Part shown: positions 29,749 to 39,457 of the stretch, piece by piece
Layout: each line of letters begins with the position of its first letter
How positions within the stretch are numbered: position 1 is the first letter of the stretch
Source of the DNA: Hyphomicrobiales bacterium
GTDB lineage: Bacteria > Pseudomonadota > Alphaproteobacteria > Rhizobiales > Rhizobiaceae
Assembly: GCA_900472575.1 (NCBI GenBank)
Contig: UCIV01000001.1
Span: 1-64,000 of the forward strand
Length of the DNA: 64,000 nucleotides
Reading direction: 5' to 3'
The notes under the pieces: generated by a model
The model's input: only the letters and a program-made list of their open reading frames with translations
Told to the model about the DNA's origin: nothing
The model's database searches: none
Program-made: the position numbers and the translations under genes

Positions 29749-30312
29749 ATGGCAACCCGCGACCTCGTTCTTTCAGCGCTCTTTGCCGCCATCATCGTGG
29801 CTCTCGGCCTCGTTCCGCCGATCATGCTCGGCTTCATTCCGGTTCCGATCACCGCCCAGTCGCTCGGCGTGATGCTGGCAGGCGTCGTGCTCGGCGCCAA
29901 GCGCGGCACGATTTCGGTGCTGCTTGTGCTGGTGCTTGCAGCGATCGGGCTTCCGGTTCTCTCCGGCGGCCGTGGCGGCCTTGCCGTATTCATGGCGCCG
30001 ACCACCGGTTATCTGATTGGCTGGGTGTTCGCCGCCCTCACCACCGGCTACCTGTCGCAGCTTCTCGTCAGCCACAGCCAGGCCGGCTTCGTGCAAACGG
30101 TCAATTTCTTCGTCGCGGCGCTGTTCGGCGGTGTGATCGTTCTTTATATCTGCGGCATCAGCTATCTGGCTTTGGTCACCGGCCTCGGCTTCTCCAAGGC
30201 ATTCATGGGTTCGCTCGCCTTCATTCCGGGCGACGTGCTGAAAGCCGTGATCGCAGCCCTTGCCGGCCGCGCCGTCATGGTTGGCTACCCGCTCCTGCCC
30301 CAGAGGGCCTGA
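29749..30312 (+). CDS. bioY: Biotin transporter substrate-binding component BioY
   Basis: A 187-residue protein with about six transmembrane helices and the BioY signatures: IPVPITAQSLGVMLAGVVLGAKRG, GLPVLSGGRGGLAVFMAPTTGYLIGW and the C-terminal FIPGDVLKAVIAALAGRAV. It binds biotin at high affinity; with BioMN it forms the full importer. I saw no clear BioR operator upstream of bioM. It is convergent with the thioesterase gene. Confidence 0.95.
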   Translation: MATRDLVLSALFAAIIVALGLVPPIMLGFIPVPITAQSLGVMLAGVVLGAKRGTISVLLVLVLAAIGLPVLSGGRGGLAVFMAPTTGYLIGWVFAALTTGYLSQLLVSHSQAGFVQTVNFFVAALFGGVIVLYICGISYLALVTGLGFSKAFMGSLAFIPGDVLKAVIAALAGRAVMVGYPLLPQRA

Positions 30313-30329
30313 GCCTGAGCATAAGGCTC
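30311..30329. terminator. Small hairpin between bioY and thioesterase
   Basis: GAGCC (30311-30315) and GGCTC (30325-30329) with a 9-nt loop span the gap between the convergent stop codons. A bidirectional terminator is possible, but the stem is short and there is no T-run. Confidence 0.35.
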
Positions 30330-30732
30330 AATCGAGAAACGAATAAAGCCAGTCGCGCAGGTCTTCCGGAAGCGCGACCGGGCTGCCGCCCTTCCCGTCT
30401 GTTGCGACCCAGACAATCTCGACTTCGGCGACGGCCTCTTCGCCACGGGTCATGCGCACAAGGAAACCGGCCGATTTTCCGCCGATCTTGCTGACACCGA
30501 CATGGGTGTGGACGATATCTCCGACGGCAAGCGGCACATGGAATGTCCCGGCAACCTTGCCGGTGATGAAGAACGGGTCATCGTCCTTAGCCTTGCGGCG
30601 ACGCCAGAAGGCGGCAACCGCTTCCTCGGCGCGGTCGATATAGACCGAACGGAACATCTGGCCATTCATGTCGACGTCGCGGAAGGCAACGCGAAAATCC
30701 GACGCCTTGATCGTATCCTTGGCCACGCACAC
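30328..30732 (-). CDS. Hotdog-fold acyl-CoA thioesterase (YbgC/4HBT-like)
   Basis: A 134-residue protein with the 4-hydroxybenzoyl-CoA thioesterase pattern: FRVAFRDVDMNGQMFRSVYIDRAEEAVAAFW, where the Asp and the following Asn/Gly-rich turn form the catalytic region. It hydrolyses acyl-CoA thioesters of unknown chain. The likely start is GTG at 30732. It is divergent from the histone-deacetylase-like gene. Confidence 0.82.
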   Translation of the reverse strand: MCVAKDTIKASDFRVAFRDVDMNGQMFRSVYIDRAEEAVAAFWRRRKAKDDDPFFITGKVAGTFHVPLAVGDIVHTHVGVSKIGGKSAGFLVRMTRGEEAVAEVEIVWVATDGKGGSPVALPEDLRDWLYSFLD

Positions 30733-30858
30733 CTCTGAACAGCCATTTCCCCAACACTATTCTTTCCGGCCAAACCGGCCCGAGGGCAAGGGCTGCTGCT
30801 TGAAAAAATGCGGCGAATGCGCCATGTCGTGGGCAACAGACCGTCGGGGACACGTTTC

Positions 30859-31791
30859 ATGACCACCCGCCTTTACGAACACCAGATCTTTCTCGAACAT
30901 CCTGCACCCGAAGGCCACCCGGAGCGACCCGACCGGCTGCGTTCGCTGGCGATTGCGCTCCAGCATCCGAATTTTTCCGATCTGGCACGCAAGGAAGCCC
31001 CCCAGGCCAACGAGGATGCGGTCCTGCTTGCGCATCCGGAAGAGCATCTTCGCGCCGTGATGCGCGAAATCCCGGAAGAGGACACGATCCGTCAGATCGA
31101 GGCGGATACCTATGTCGGGCCGAAAAGCCTGCAGGCGGCGCTGACCGGTATCGGCGGCGCGATGGCGGCTGTCGACGATGTGATGACGGGCAAGGTCGAC
31201 AATGCCTTTGTCGCGGCCCGGCCTCCCGGCCACCATGCCGAAAAAACGAAGGCCATGGGCTTCTGTCTGTTCAACAACGCAGCAATTGCAGCGCGCCATG
31301 CCCAGCAGACCTATGGCGTCGAGCGCGTAGCGATCATCGACTGGGACGTGCATCACGGCAACGGCACGCAGGACATATTCTGGGATGACCCGTCGGTCCT
31401 GTTCTGCTCCACCCACCAGATGCCGCTCTACCCCGGCACAGGCGCCAAGAACGAGACGGGCGCGAAGAACACGGTCGTCAACGCGCCGCTTTCGCCCAAT
31501 GACGGCAGCGATCATTTTCGCGATGCGTTCAAGGACCGCGTGCTTCCGCGGCTCGATGATTTTCGTCCCGATTTCATCATCATCTCGGCCGGTTTCGACG
31601 CGCATCACCGCGATCCGCTGGCGCAGATCAACCTTGTTGGCGACGATTTCGACTGGGCGACCGGACGGCTAATGGAAATTGCTGGGAAATACGCCAACAA
31701 CCGGGTCGTCAGCCTGCTTGAGGGTGGTTATGATCTGGAAGGGCTGGCAGAATCCGCCGGCATGCATATCGTAAGACTGATGAGAGGATGA
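30859..31791 (+). CDS. Histone deacetylase family (acetylpolyamine/amide hydrolase-like) protein
   Basis: 310 residues from ATG 30859 (MTTRLYEH), the start shared by the family; the longer frame from 30808 is an Arg-rich leader. The zinc-hydrolase motifs are intact: [16 protein letters not shown] (the catalytic His pair), [15 protein letters not shown] (zinc Asp/His) and [13 protein letters not shown] (zinc Asp). Bacterial members deacetylate polyamines or other small amides. It sits just upstream of xseB, an arrangement I recall from other rhizobia. Confidence 0.92.
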   Translation: MTTRLYEHQIFLEHPAPEGHPERPDRLRSLAIALQHPNFSDLARKEAPQANEDAVLLAHPEEHLRAVMREIPEEDTIRQIEADTYVGPKSLQAALTGIGGAMAAVDDVMTGKVDNAFVAARPPGHHAEKTKAMGFCLFNNAAIAARHAQQTYGVERVAIIDWDVHHGNGTQDIFWDDPSVLFCSTHQMPLYPGTGAKNETGAKNTVVNAPLSPNDGSDHFRDAFKDRVLPRLDDFRPDFIIISAGFDAHHRDPLAQINLVGDDFDWATGRLMEIAGKYANNRVVSLLEGGYDLEGLAESAGMHIVRLMRG

Positions 31792-31796
31792 AGGAC

Positions 31797-32051
31797 ATGA
31801 CCGAAACCACCGATACGATCGATGTAAGCGGCTATTCCTTCGAAAAGGCTGTTGCCGAACTCGAAAGCATCGTTGCGCGGCTGGAACGCGGCGACGTGGC
31901 GCTGGACGAGTCCATCGCCATTTATGAGCGCGGCGAAGCGCTGAAGAAACATTGCGAGAAGCTGCTCAACGCGGCCGAAAACCGGATCGAGAAGATCCGC
32001 CTCGACCGCGCCGGAAAGGTGCAGGGCGTCGAGCCGCTCGACGGGGAATAA
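31797..32051 (+). CDS. xseB: Exodeoxyribonuclease VII small subunit
   Basis: An 84-residue protein with the XseB core [42 protein letters not shown], followed by a short tail. It forms the helical arms of exonuclease VII with XseA, which degrades single-stranded DNA. ATG 31797 fits homologue N-termini (MTETTD). ATG 31788, overlapping the upstream stop, is an alternative. The large subunit gene is not in the window. Confidence 0.93.
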   Translation: MTETTDTIDVSGYSFEKAVAELESIVARLERGDVALDESIAIYERGEALKKHCEKLLNAAENRIEKIRLDRAGKVQGVEPLDGE

Positions 32052-32141
32052 GGCTCCGCGCTCAGGCGGGTACGTCGGGAGACGCTCCGCCGTATGACTG
32101 CATGCGTGCCTCCGATAGTAGATGCCGCAATACAGGATGCC

Positions 32142-32954
32142 ATGAGCAAGAAACCAAAAATCCGGGCCAAACCGCCTTACCTGCGCAGCATTTCCATAAA
32201 AGGCACTTGGACGGACTTCGAAGCCTATCCCTATTCCCTGCCGCTTTTGCAGGGCGGGGATTTCTCCCTTCGGTTCGACCACCCGATTACGATCATCGTG
32301 GGCGAAAACGGCATCGGCAAATCCACCCTTCTGGAGGGCATTGCCGTGCTGGCAGGTTTCGATGACGCGGGCGGCGGAAGCGGTTATCGTCCCGTCGACC
32401 ACTCGATGGCGATGGAAACACCCGGCGGCATCCTATCCAAATGCCTTGTCGGCGGGTGGTTGCCGAAAGTTTCTGCAGGGTGGTTCTTCAAGGCAGAGAC
32501 GTTCTTCTCCGTCGCCCGTTATCTCGATCAGGCCGCCAGGGAAAGCAATGAGATGGGGCCGGATTTTCTATCCTATTCCCACGGCGAGGGGTTTCTGCGT
32601 TTCTTCCATGAACGCTGCCGGCGACGCGGCATCTTCATCCTCGACGAACCGGAATCGGCACTTTCTCCCAGACGTCAGATCGAGCTGATGAGAATATTGC
32701 GCGAAGCGGAACATGCCGGTGAAGCGCAGTTCATCATCGCCACCCATTCGCCACTGATCATGGCCTATCCCGGCGCGCGGCTTTTGCGCATGACGAAGGA
32801 CGGGCTGTCGGAAACCGATTTCCGCGAAACCGACCATTTTGCGCTGATGAAGGAGTTCACCTCCGATCCGGAAACTTTCGTCGCCGAAATATTTCCGCCA
32901 TCCGAAAGCGATGAGCAGATGGACCTTTATTCGCAAGACCCACCCCCATATTGA
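32142..32954 (+). CDS. AAA family ATPase (RecF/SMC-like, AAA_21 type)
   Basis: A 270-residue single-domain ATPase. Walker A is IIVGENGIGKSTLLEG (about residues 52-67), YSHGEGFLRFF is the ABC-like signature region, Walker B is IFILDEPESALSP, and FIIATHSPLIMAYPGA is the H-loop. The N-terminal FEAYPYSLPLL ... LRFDHPITI matches small stand-alone ATPases often annotated only as AAA. No nuclease or toxin partner is adjacent. ATG 32142 has AGGA 7 nt upstream. Confidence 0.82.
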   Translation: MSKKPKIRAKPPYLRSISIKGTWTDFEAYPYSLPLLQGGDFSLRFDHPITIIVGENGIGKSTLLEGIAVLAGFDDAGGGSGYRPVDHSMAMETPGGILSKCLVGGWLPKVSAGWFFKAETFFSVARYLDQAARESNEMGPDFLSYSHGEGFLRFFHERCRRRGIFILDEPESALSPRRQIELMRILREAEHAGEAQFIIATHSPLIMAYPGARLLRMTKDGLSETDFRETDHFALMKEFTSDPETFVAEIFPPSESDEQMDLYSQDPPPY

Positions 32955-33046
32955 GTTTGGCGGAACAGCTGCCCGCCCCTGTTGCCTCTTGGTTGTCCAC
33001 CCGGGGGCGAACGCGCTAGGATGAACCGAAAGACGGAGATTGCTGG

Positions 33047-33970
33047 ATGTCCTTTTTCCCCGGAACAGACCCCGCCCCCGGCGATGCCTTTGCCTGTGAT
33101 GCGATAGAGAACCTGATCATCCCGCGGTCTTCCGATATCGGCGGATTTTCGGTGAGGCGCGCATTGCCGAGCCGGCAGCGGCGGCTGGTCGGGCCGTTCA
33201 TCTTCTTCGACCGCATGGGACCGGCCATCCTCAAGCCCGACGAAGCGCTGGATGTGAAGCCGCATCCGCATATCGGGCTGTCGACCGTGACTTATCTGTT
33301 CGACGGCGAGATCAAGCATCGCGACAGTCTGGGCACCGAACTCGTCATCAAGCCGGGCGACATCAACCTGATGACGGCGGGGCGCGGCATTACGCATTCG
33401 GAGCGGACGCCGGAGAACCTGCGCGGACACCCGCTGTCGATGTCCGGGCTGCAGACATGGCTCGCTTTGCCGGACAACAAGGAAGAGATCGACCCCGCCT
33501 TTGCCCATACCGGCCGGGAGGTGATGCCCGAAATCGAATGGGACGGCGCGCATGGGCGCGTGGTGATCGGTGCATTCGAGGGACTTTCCTCGCCGGTTTC
33601 GACCTTTACCGACACGCTTTATGTCGACCTACGGCTCGAGACTGGCAAGAGCTTTCCTTTCGGCGCGGGCCATGAGGAGCGCGCGCTTTACATCCTTGCA
33701 GGCGAGCTGGAGATCGCCGGTGACCGGTTCGCAGCCGATCAGCTGCTGGTGTTTCGTGCCGGTGACGAGATCACGCTTCGGGCCGGGCCGCTCGGCTGTC
33801 ATGTCATGCTGTTCGGAGGTGCGGCACTCAATTCGAAACGTTATATCTGGTGGAACTTCGTGTCGTCCTCGAAGGAACGGATCGAAAAAGCCAAGGAAGA
33901 GTGGCGAACGGGCCGTTTCGACATCGTTCCGGGCGACGAGGAAGAGTTCGTTCCTTTGCCCTCGCCATAG
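33047..33970 (+). CDS. Pirin family protein
   Basis: A 307-residue bicupin. The N-terminal cupin carries the pirin iron motif: DEALDVKPHPHIGLSTVTYLFDGEIKHRDSLG, with two His and downstream His/Glu in RGITHSERTPENL. The C-terminal pirin_C domain begins near ERALYILAGELEIAG. Bacterial pirins include quercetin-2,3-dioxygenase-like proteins and regulators of pyruvate metabolism. It is 129 bp upstream of dxs on the same strand. Confidence 0.9.
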   Translation: MSFFPGTDPAPGDAFACDAIENLIIPRSSDIGGFSVRRALPSRQRRLVGPFIFFDRMGPAILKPDEALDVKPHPHIGLSTVTYLFDGEIKHRDSLGTELVIKPGDINLMTAGRGITHSERTPENLRGHPLSMSGLQTWLALPDNKEEIDPAFAHTGREVMPEIEWDGAHGRVVIGAFEGLSSPVSTFTDTLYVDLRLETGKSFPFGAGHEERALYILAGELEIAGDRFAADQLLVFRAGDEITLRAGPLGCHVMLFGGAALNSKRYIWWNFVSSSKERIEKAKEEWRTGRFDIVPGDEEEFVPLPSP

Positions 33971-34099
33971 GCTTTCCGCTTGCCCGGCAGCTAAAATCGA
34001 TTAGAACCGGATGTTCGTAAAACTTGAAAAATGCCGTTTTCTGCTCATCTTCTGAGACGAAACGCCTTCCAAGAAAACAAGAAGAGAAAGCCAGCTTCC

Positions 34100-36019
34100 G
34101 TGACTTCCCTGCCCGCGACGCCGCTGCTCGACACCGTCAAGCTCCCCGCAGATCTGAAGAAAGTCGATGACCGCGACCTGCCAAAGCTTGCCCGTGAAGT
34201 GCGCGACGAAATGATCGATGCGGTCTCGAAAACGGGTGGTCACCTGGGTGCCGGACTTGGTGTCGTCGAACTGACGATCGCCATCCACAAGGTTTTCAAC
34301 ACGCCCGACGACCGGCTGATCTTCGATGTCGGCCACCAGTGCTATCCGCACAAGATCCTGACCGGCCGCCGCGACCGGATCCGCACGCTGCGCCAGGAAG
34401 ACGGTCTTTCCGGCTTCACCCGCCGGGCGGAAAGCGAATACGATCCCTTTGGCGCCGCGCATTCCTCCACCTCGATTTCGGCCGGTCTCGGCATGGCGGT
34501 CGGCTCAGAGCTTGCGGGCAAGAAGCGCAACGTCATCTCGATCATCGGCGACGGTTCCATGTCTGCCGGCATGGCGTTTGAAGCGCTCAACAATGCCGGC
34601 GCGCTGGACGCAAGGCTGATCGTCATTCTCAACGACAACGACATGTCGATTGCCCCGCCGACCGGCGCGATGAGCGCCTATCTGGCGCGCCTTGCCTCCG
34701 GCCGCGCCTATATGGGCGTGCGCGAAATGGGCAAGAAGCTGACCGGCTATCTCGGCCGTTCCGTCGACCGCGCGATCACCCGTGCCGTCGAACATGCACG
34801 CGGTTACGTGACCGGCGGCACGATGTTCGAGGAACTCGGCTTCTACCATATCGGCCCGATCGACGGTCATTCCTTCGACCATCTCCTGCCGGTCCTGCGC
34901 AATGTGCGCGACAATGCGCATGGCCCGGTGCTGATCCATGTCGTCACCCAGAAGGGCAAGGGTTATCCGCCGGCGGAAGCTGCGGCCGACAAATATCACG
35001 GCGTCAACAAGTTCGACGTCATCACCGGTGCGCAGGCGAAAGCCAAGCCGAATGCCCCCTCCTATACGAGCGTCTTCGGTGACGCTCTGGTACAGGAGGC
35101 AGGCTTCGACGACAAGATCGTTGGTATTACCGCGGCGATGCCGGACGGTACGGGTCTCAGCAAGCTGCAACAGGCCTATCCGTCGCGCACCTTCGATGTC
35201 GGTATTGCCGAGCAGCATGCGGTGACCTTTGCCGCCGGTCTGGCGACCGAGGGCTTCAAGCCGTTCTGCGCCATCTATTCCACCTTCCTGCAGCGTGGTT
35301 ACGATCAGGTCGTGCATGACGTGGCGATCCAGGGGCTGCCGGTGCGCTTTCCGATCGACCGCGCCGGTTTCGTCGGGGCCGACGGGCCGACCCATGCCGG
35401 TTCCTTCGACACGACATTCCTCGCCACGCTGCCGAACATGGTCGTCATGGCCGCCGCCGACGAGGCGGAACTGAAACACATGGTGCGCACCGCCGTCGCC
35501 TATGACGATGGCCCGATCTCGTTCCGTTATCCGCGCGGCGAAGGCGTCGGCGTCGAACTGCCGGAGCGCGGTGAGATCCTTGAGATCGGCAAGGGCCGCA
35601 TCGTCAAGGAAGGCTCCAAGGTTGCGCTTTTATCCTTCGGCACGCGGTTGAAGGACTGTCTGCTTGCTGCCGAAGATCTTGAGGCCGCCGGACTTTCGAC
35701 GACGGTTGCGGATGCGCGTTTCGCCAAGCCGCTCGACCATGAGCTGATCCGCCAGCTTGCCCGCCACCACGAGGTGCTGATCACCATCGAGGAAGGCGCC
35801 GTCGGCGGTTTCGGCAGCCATGTGCTGCAGTTCATGAGCTCCGAGGGGCTGCTCGATCATGGCCTGAAGGTCCGCTCGATGGTTCTGCCGGATATCTGGA
35901 TGGAACAGGCGAGCCCGGATGTGATGTATGCCAAGGCCGGTCTCGACCGCGCTGGCATCGTCAGGACCGTGTTCGGCGCGCTCGGCAAGACCGTGGTCGG
36001 CGTGGGCGCTGCAGGATAA
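34100..36019 (+). CDS. dxs: 1-deoxy-D-xylulose-5-phosphate synthase
   Basis: 639 residues from GTG 34100; the frame from 34031 adds a Lys/Arg-rich leader unlike family members. This thiamine-diphosphate enzyme condenses pyruvate and glyceraldehyde 3-phosphate to start the MEP isoprenoid pathway. Thiamine motif [63 protein letters not shown] and the transketolase Glu region [17 protein letters not shown] are all intact. The stop is 8 bp from the convergent yceI-like gene, leaving no room for a separate terminator. Confidence 0.97.
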   Translation: MTSLPATPLLDTVKLPADLKKVDDRDLPKLAREVRDEMIDAVSKTGGHLGAGLGVVELTIAIHKVFNTPDDRLIFDVGHQCYPHKILTGRRDRIRTLRQEDGLSGFTRRAESEYDPFGAAHSSTSISAGLGMAVGSELAGKKRNVISIIGDGSMSAGMAFEALNNAGALDARLIVILNDNDMSIAPPTGAMSAYLARLASGRAYMGVREMGKKLTGYLGRSVDRAITRAVEHARGYVTGGTMFEELGFYHIGPIDGHSFDHLLPVLRNVRDNAHGPVLIHVVTQKGKGYPPAEAAADKYHGVNKFDVITGAQAKAKPNAPSYTSVFGDALVQEAGFDDKIVGITAAMPDGTGLSKLQQAYPSRTFDVGIAEQHAVTFAAGLATEGFKPFCAIYSTFLQRGYDQVVHDVAIQGLPVRFPIDRAGFVGADGPTHAGSFDTTFLATLPNMVVMAAADEAELKHMVRTAVAYDDGPISFRYPRGEGVGVELPERGEILEIGKGRIVKEGSKVALLSFGTRLKDCLLAAEDLEAAGLSTTVADARFAKPLDHELIRQLARHHEVLITIEEGAVGGFGSHVLQFMSSEGLLDHGLKVRSMVLPDIWMEQASPDVMYAKAGLDRAGIVRTVFGALGKTVVGVGAAG

Positions 36020-36027
36020 GCCACGCC

Positions 36028-36615
36028 TCAGTTTCGCTGACCTTCTACCAGCATGTCGAATTCCACCACGTTGGAATAGATCGGTGTGCCGACATCCATG
36101 GCGTAATGCGACCGCAGTATCCGGCCGCTGACGGTAAATCCGATCATGCGGCCGTTCCAGGACGTCAACCTGACATCGAAACTTTCCGCTGCACTATGCC
36201 CTTTAGCAGTCAGCGTGCCGGTGATGTGGGCGCTATCCGGACCGGTTTGCTCGACACGATTGGAACTAAAGGTAATCCTGTCGTAATTGTCGGTATCGAA
36301 CACGGCACTCGAACGTAGGAAGGTATCGACCCTTGCCTGGCCGGTGCTGACACTTTGCGGCTCCAGTTCGAAACTCACCACCGCCTGGCCCAAATCGCCT
36401 GCCTTCAGATTGAAATTGCCGGAGAACCTGCGAAAGCTTCCCTTGATACCGCCACCGCCGACCTGATCGACCTGAAAGCGGATATCGGATGAGCCGGTGA
36501 TGGTGTAACGCCCCGCCGCTTCGGTGAGATTTGGGACGCCTGGCGCCGCGGGGGCAAGTTGCGCCGATGACGAATAGAGAACTATTGCGGTTAGAATTGA
36601 TGTCCCTCGGATCAT
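36028..36615 (-). CDS. YceI family periplasmic lipid-binding-like protein
   Basis: A 195-residue protein with a signal peptide (MIRGTSILTAIVLYSSSAQLAPA) and the YceI lipocalin-like barrel: AGRYTITGSSDIRFQVDQVGGGGIKGSFRRFSGNF, then a repeated STGQARVDTFLRSSAVFDTDNYDRITF pattern. YceI proteins bind polyisoprenoids in the periplasm. GGAGG lies 8 nt upstream of the start. The gene follows a cytochrome b561 gene by 30 bp on the same strand; cytochrome b561-YceI pairing is widespread. Confidence 0.9.
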   Translation of the reverse strand: MIRGTSILTAIVLYSSSAQLAPAAPGVPNLTEAAGRYTITGSSDIRFQVDQVGGGGIKGSFRRFSGNFNLKAGDLGQAVVSFELEPQSVSTGQARVDTFLRSSAVFDTDNYDRITFSSNRVEQTGPDSAHITGTLTAKGHSAAESFDVRLTSWNGRMIGFTVSGRILRSHYAMDVGTPIYSNVVEFDMLVEGQRN

Positions 36616-36645
36616 GACACGTCACCTCCCTGACGAATCCTTGCC

Positions 36646-37215
36646 TTATCGATGGCTGCGAAGGCCGAGCATGCGGATCAGAACGGCATCGCGCCTTATA
36701 TAGTGGTGGTAAAGTGCAGCGCCGGCATGCAGCGCCACCAGCGCGAGGACGAGATAAGCGAGCACGGCGTGCGCCGTCGTCCACCAGGCTTCCGCAGCAT
36801 CGGACTTTGCCACCGGCAGATGCGGGATGACGACGAGATCAAAAGCAAATGTCGGTATCTCCAGCGTAGACACAGAGGCTATCATCCAGCCTGCGAGCGG
36901 CACAGCAAGCGCCAGCAAAAGCAGCAGATGATGCATTCCGCGCGCGGCCCCATGTTCGAGAGCGCTCATCTCGGCGACCGGCTTCGGTCGGGGGCCAAAC
37001 AATGAGTAGGCAAGCCGCACCAGAGACACAAGCAGAGCCAGCATGCCGAGAGACTTGTGCCACTGAAACAATGAGAATTGCAGAGCCGGATCGACGGAAC
37101 GACGCGTCATCGCGAAACCAAGCGCGATCAACCCGAAGATCAGCAGGGCGACCAGCCAATGGAGCGTGATCGTCACAAAGTTATATCGATCAAGGCCCTT
37201 GGCATGACGGCGCAT
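36646..37215 (-). CDS. Cytochrome b561 (CybB-type)
   Basis: A 189-residue protein with four transmembrane helices and the paired haem-ligand histidines: ITLHWLVALLIFGL and FQWHKSLGMLAL in the first half, TTAHAVLAYLVLALVALHAGAALYHHY in the second. It is a dihaem inner-membrane electron carrier thought to exchange electrons between quinones and periplasmic acceptors. It is immediately upstream of the yceI-like gene, probably as a two-gene operon. Confidence 0.9.
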   Translation of the reverse strand: MRRHAKGLDRYNFVTITLHWLVALLIFGLIALGFAMTRRSVDPALQFSLFQWHKSLGMLALLVSLVRLAYSLFGPRPKPVAEMSALEHGAARGMHHLLLLLALAVPLAGWMIASVSTLEIPTFAFDLVVIPHLPVAKSDAAEAWWTTAHAVLAYLVLALVALHAGAALYHHYIRRDAVLIRMLGLRSHR

Positions 37216-37339
37216 GGCTGGCTTTCCCGATGCCTGAACAAACAGCTTTGCGCCTGGCCGGTGGTTGCTTCAACTCACAATCACTTGCATCGCCTCAAAT
37301 CATGCCGAGCAGATAACGATAAATCGGCCGGTATTCCGG

Positions 37340-38446
37340 TCAAGCCGGATTAGCTCCGCCAAGCTGCAGGCGGTCGGAAGAAGCGCGCAGCCTTTTCCTT
37401 TCGAGAAACCAGCCAAGCGCCAGATGTGCGGCGCAGCCCGCAACAAGGATAATCATCTGGGCGCCAAGCGACGCCTGCGGGTGCAGGTCCATATAGACGC
37501 TTGCCGAGGTAGAAAGAACGATACCCATCGAAAAGATCGGCAGGCTGTGGCGACCGATCATCGAAACGTGCCGCAGCCATACCCATCCTGTTGCCTTTTT
37601 CACAAAATCCATGTTCCAGGCGAGATAGAGGATGGCCAGCGCGTCGGCGATGCGCAACGGCCCACTGTTGGTTTTCGAAATCAGTTCCTTGTAGAAACCG
37701 GGATAAGGCGGCTGAAACCATGCCAGGAAATAGGCAAGGTTTACCGGGATGGCGATGATGGCGAAGCCTGCCGCAAGGAAGAACGCCTTGCGGTCATAGG
37801 GCAAGGGATCACGACCGGTCTTGATGCGGATACCGAGCACGACGCCGATTGTGAAGATCAGCTGCCAGGAAAGCGGATCGAAGTACCAATGCCCGCTTTC
37901 CAGCGCCGGGTTCGCAAAGTTGACGTGCCCACGACCCGCGACGATCCAAATGAGCGTCGAAAGGCCTATCAGCAGTGTCGGGGAACGATCGTGAAGCAAG
38001 AAGACGACCGGAACCCATAGCATGAGCACGATATACATCGGCAAAATGTCCAGATCTCCGGGCATGTACGCCAGTAGCGCGGCCTGTACCCCACGCCGGA
38101 CCGGCTCGTTGAGAAAGCCGGCCATATCACTGACCGCGCTGGTATGGGCATATTCGATCGCCAGCAGCGACGCGAATGCCGCCATGATCAGGAAAAGCAG
38201 CAGGTATGCGAGATAGATGCGCCATGCACGGCGCCAGGGGCGCGACAGAGAGAGACCGGCATTCGGGCGATAATAGGCAAGCGCCGAAGACATGCCGGCG
38301 AGCAGCACGAATAGCTCCGACGCATCGGCAAAGCCGCGCGAATGCTGGAACGTGGCGGAAAAGGTGAATTCGGCGTGGCCAATAAAAATCAGCAGCAGCG
38401 TTATGCCGCGTAACAGATCGATCCTGACTTCGCGTTGAATTCCCAT
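37340..38446 (-). CDS. OpgC-like membrane acyltransferase
   Basis: A 368-residue protein with about ten transmembrane helices. The opening REVRIDLLRGITLLLIFIGHAEF matches OpgC, which adds succinyl groups to periplasmic glucans; the conserved DxLRG and distal His region supply the acyltransferase site. It could modify cyclic glucans or another surface glycan in this organism. It is separated from the cytochrome b561 gene by 124 bp, so operon membership is uncertain. Confidence 0.82.
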   Translation of the reverse strand: MGIQREVRIDLLRGITLLLIFIGHAEFTFSATFQHSRGFADASELFVLLAGMSSALAYYRPNAGLSLSRPWRRAWRIYLAYLLLFLIMAAFASLLAIEYAHTSAVSDMAGFLNEPVRRGVQAALLAYMPGDLDILPMYIVLMLWVPVVFLLHDRSPTLLIGLSTLIWIVAGRGHVNFANPALESGHWYFDPLSWQLIFTIGVVLGIRIKTGRDPLPYDRKAFFLAAGFAIIAIPVNLAYFLAWFQPPYPGFYKELISKTNSGPLRIADALAILYLAWNMDFVKKATGWVWLRHVSMIGRHSLPIFSMGIVLSTSASVYMDLHPQASLGAQMIILVAGCAAHLALGWFLERKRLRASSDRLQLGGANPA

Positions 38447-38701
38447 GGGTGTCTCCGCGACACAATCATCACCAATGCCGCTGGCTCGTTCCTAGCGAAA
38501 AATCACTACCGGCCGCTTGAAGAACTCATACTCATTTTACAGATCTCCGACTTATGGCCGATTTCGGGATTCTCTGCCTATTGCTGGGGCACGGCGCCAT
38601 CGCCTGTCTGTTTCGCTTTTGCTCCAATCCGGAGGCGGAACTGATACCTGCTTTTGCTGGAATTGCTTGCCTTGCGACACGGAAACCGCCAAGAGAGCCG
38701 C

Positions 38702-39457
38702 ATGAACCAACACTCCTCATCCGTCCGTCTCGACCAGTTGCTGGTCTCGCTCAACCTTTTCGACAGCCGCTCGCGGGCGCGCGACGCGATTGCGCGCGGC
38801 ACCGTGAAGGTCGATGGCAAGGTCGTGACCAAGCCCGCGCAGTCCGTCTCGTCGGAGGCCGAGATCGTCGTCGATGATCCGGCCAGCACCTATGTCTCGC
38901 GCGCGGCGCTGAAACTGATTGCGGCGCTCGACCATTTCGGCCTCGATCCGGAAGGCCTGACCTGCCTCGATGTCGGCGCGTCGACGGGTGGATTTACCCA
39001 GGTTCTGCTGGAGCGCGGTGCCGCCCACGTCATCGCCGTGGATGTCGGCCATGACCAGATGCATGAGCGGCTGCTCAGCGATGAGCGCGTCACCAATATC
39101 GAGGGCCTGAATGCCCGCGAGATGACGGCGGACGACATCGATGACGAGCCGGTCGATTTCATCGTTTCCGACGTCTCGTTCATCTCGCTGAAGCTTGCCC
39201 TGCCGCCGACGCTCGAACTGGCGGAACCGGGCAGCCATTGCGTGCTTCTGGTCAAGCCGCAGTTCGAAGCGGGCCGCGAAAATGTCGGCAAGGGCGGCAT
39301 GCTGAAACAGCCGGAGACTGCGCCGGATGTTGCGGCGGAACTGGAGCGCTGGCTCGTCGAAGAGATGGAGTGGGAAAGTCTCGGGATGATCCCCTCGCCG
39401 ATCGCTGGCGGCGACGGCAATGTCGAATTCCTGCTCGGCGGAAGGAAGCCATCATGA
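38702..39457 (+). CDS. tlyA: TlyA family rRNA (cytidine-2'-O)-methyltransferase
   Basis: 251 residues from ATG 38702; the longer frame from 38654 runs through intergenic repeat. An N-terminal S4 RNA-binding domain (VRLDQLLVSLNLFDSRSRARDAIARGTVKVDG) is followed by a FtsJ-like Rossmann methyltransferase: CLDVGASTGGFTQVLLERG binds S-adenosylmethionine and IVSDVSFISLKLAL is motif IV. TlyA methylates 16S and 23S rRNA; older annotations call it haemolysin A. The stop overlaps the next start as ATGA. Confidence 0.92.
   Translation: MNQHSSSVRLDQLLVSLNLFDSRSRARDAIARGTVKVDGKVVTKPAQSVSSEAEIVVDDPASTYVSRAALKLIAALDHFGLDPEGLTCLDVGASTGGFTQVLLERGAAHVIAVDVGHDQMHERLLSDERVTNIEGLNAREMTADDIDDEPVDFIVSDVSFISLKLALPPTLELAEPGSHCVLLVKPQFEAGRENVGKGGMLKQPETAPDVAAELERWLVEEMEWESLGMIPSPIAGGDGNVEFLLGGRKPS

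Noticed and set aside
32955..33046. EcfG promoter upstream of pirin (GGAAC at 32961)
   Set aside because: The nearest TT is 15 nt away, outside the 18-19 nt spacing.
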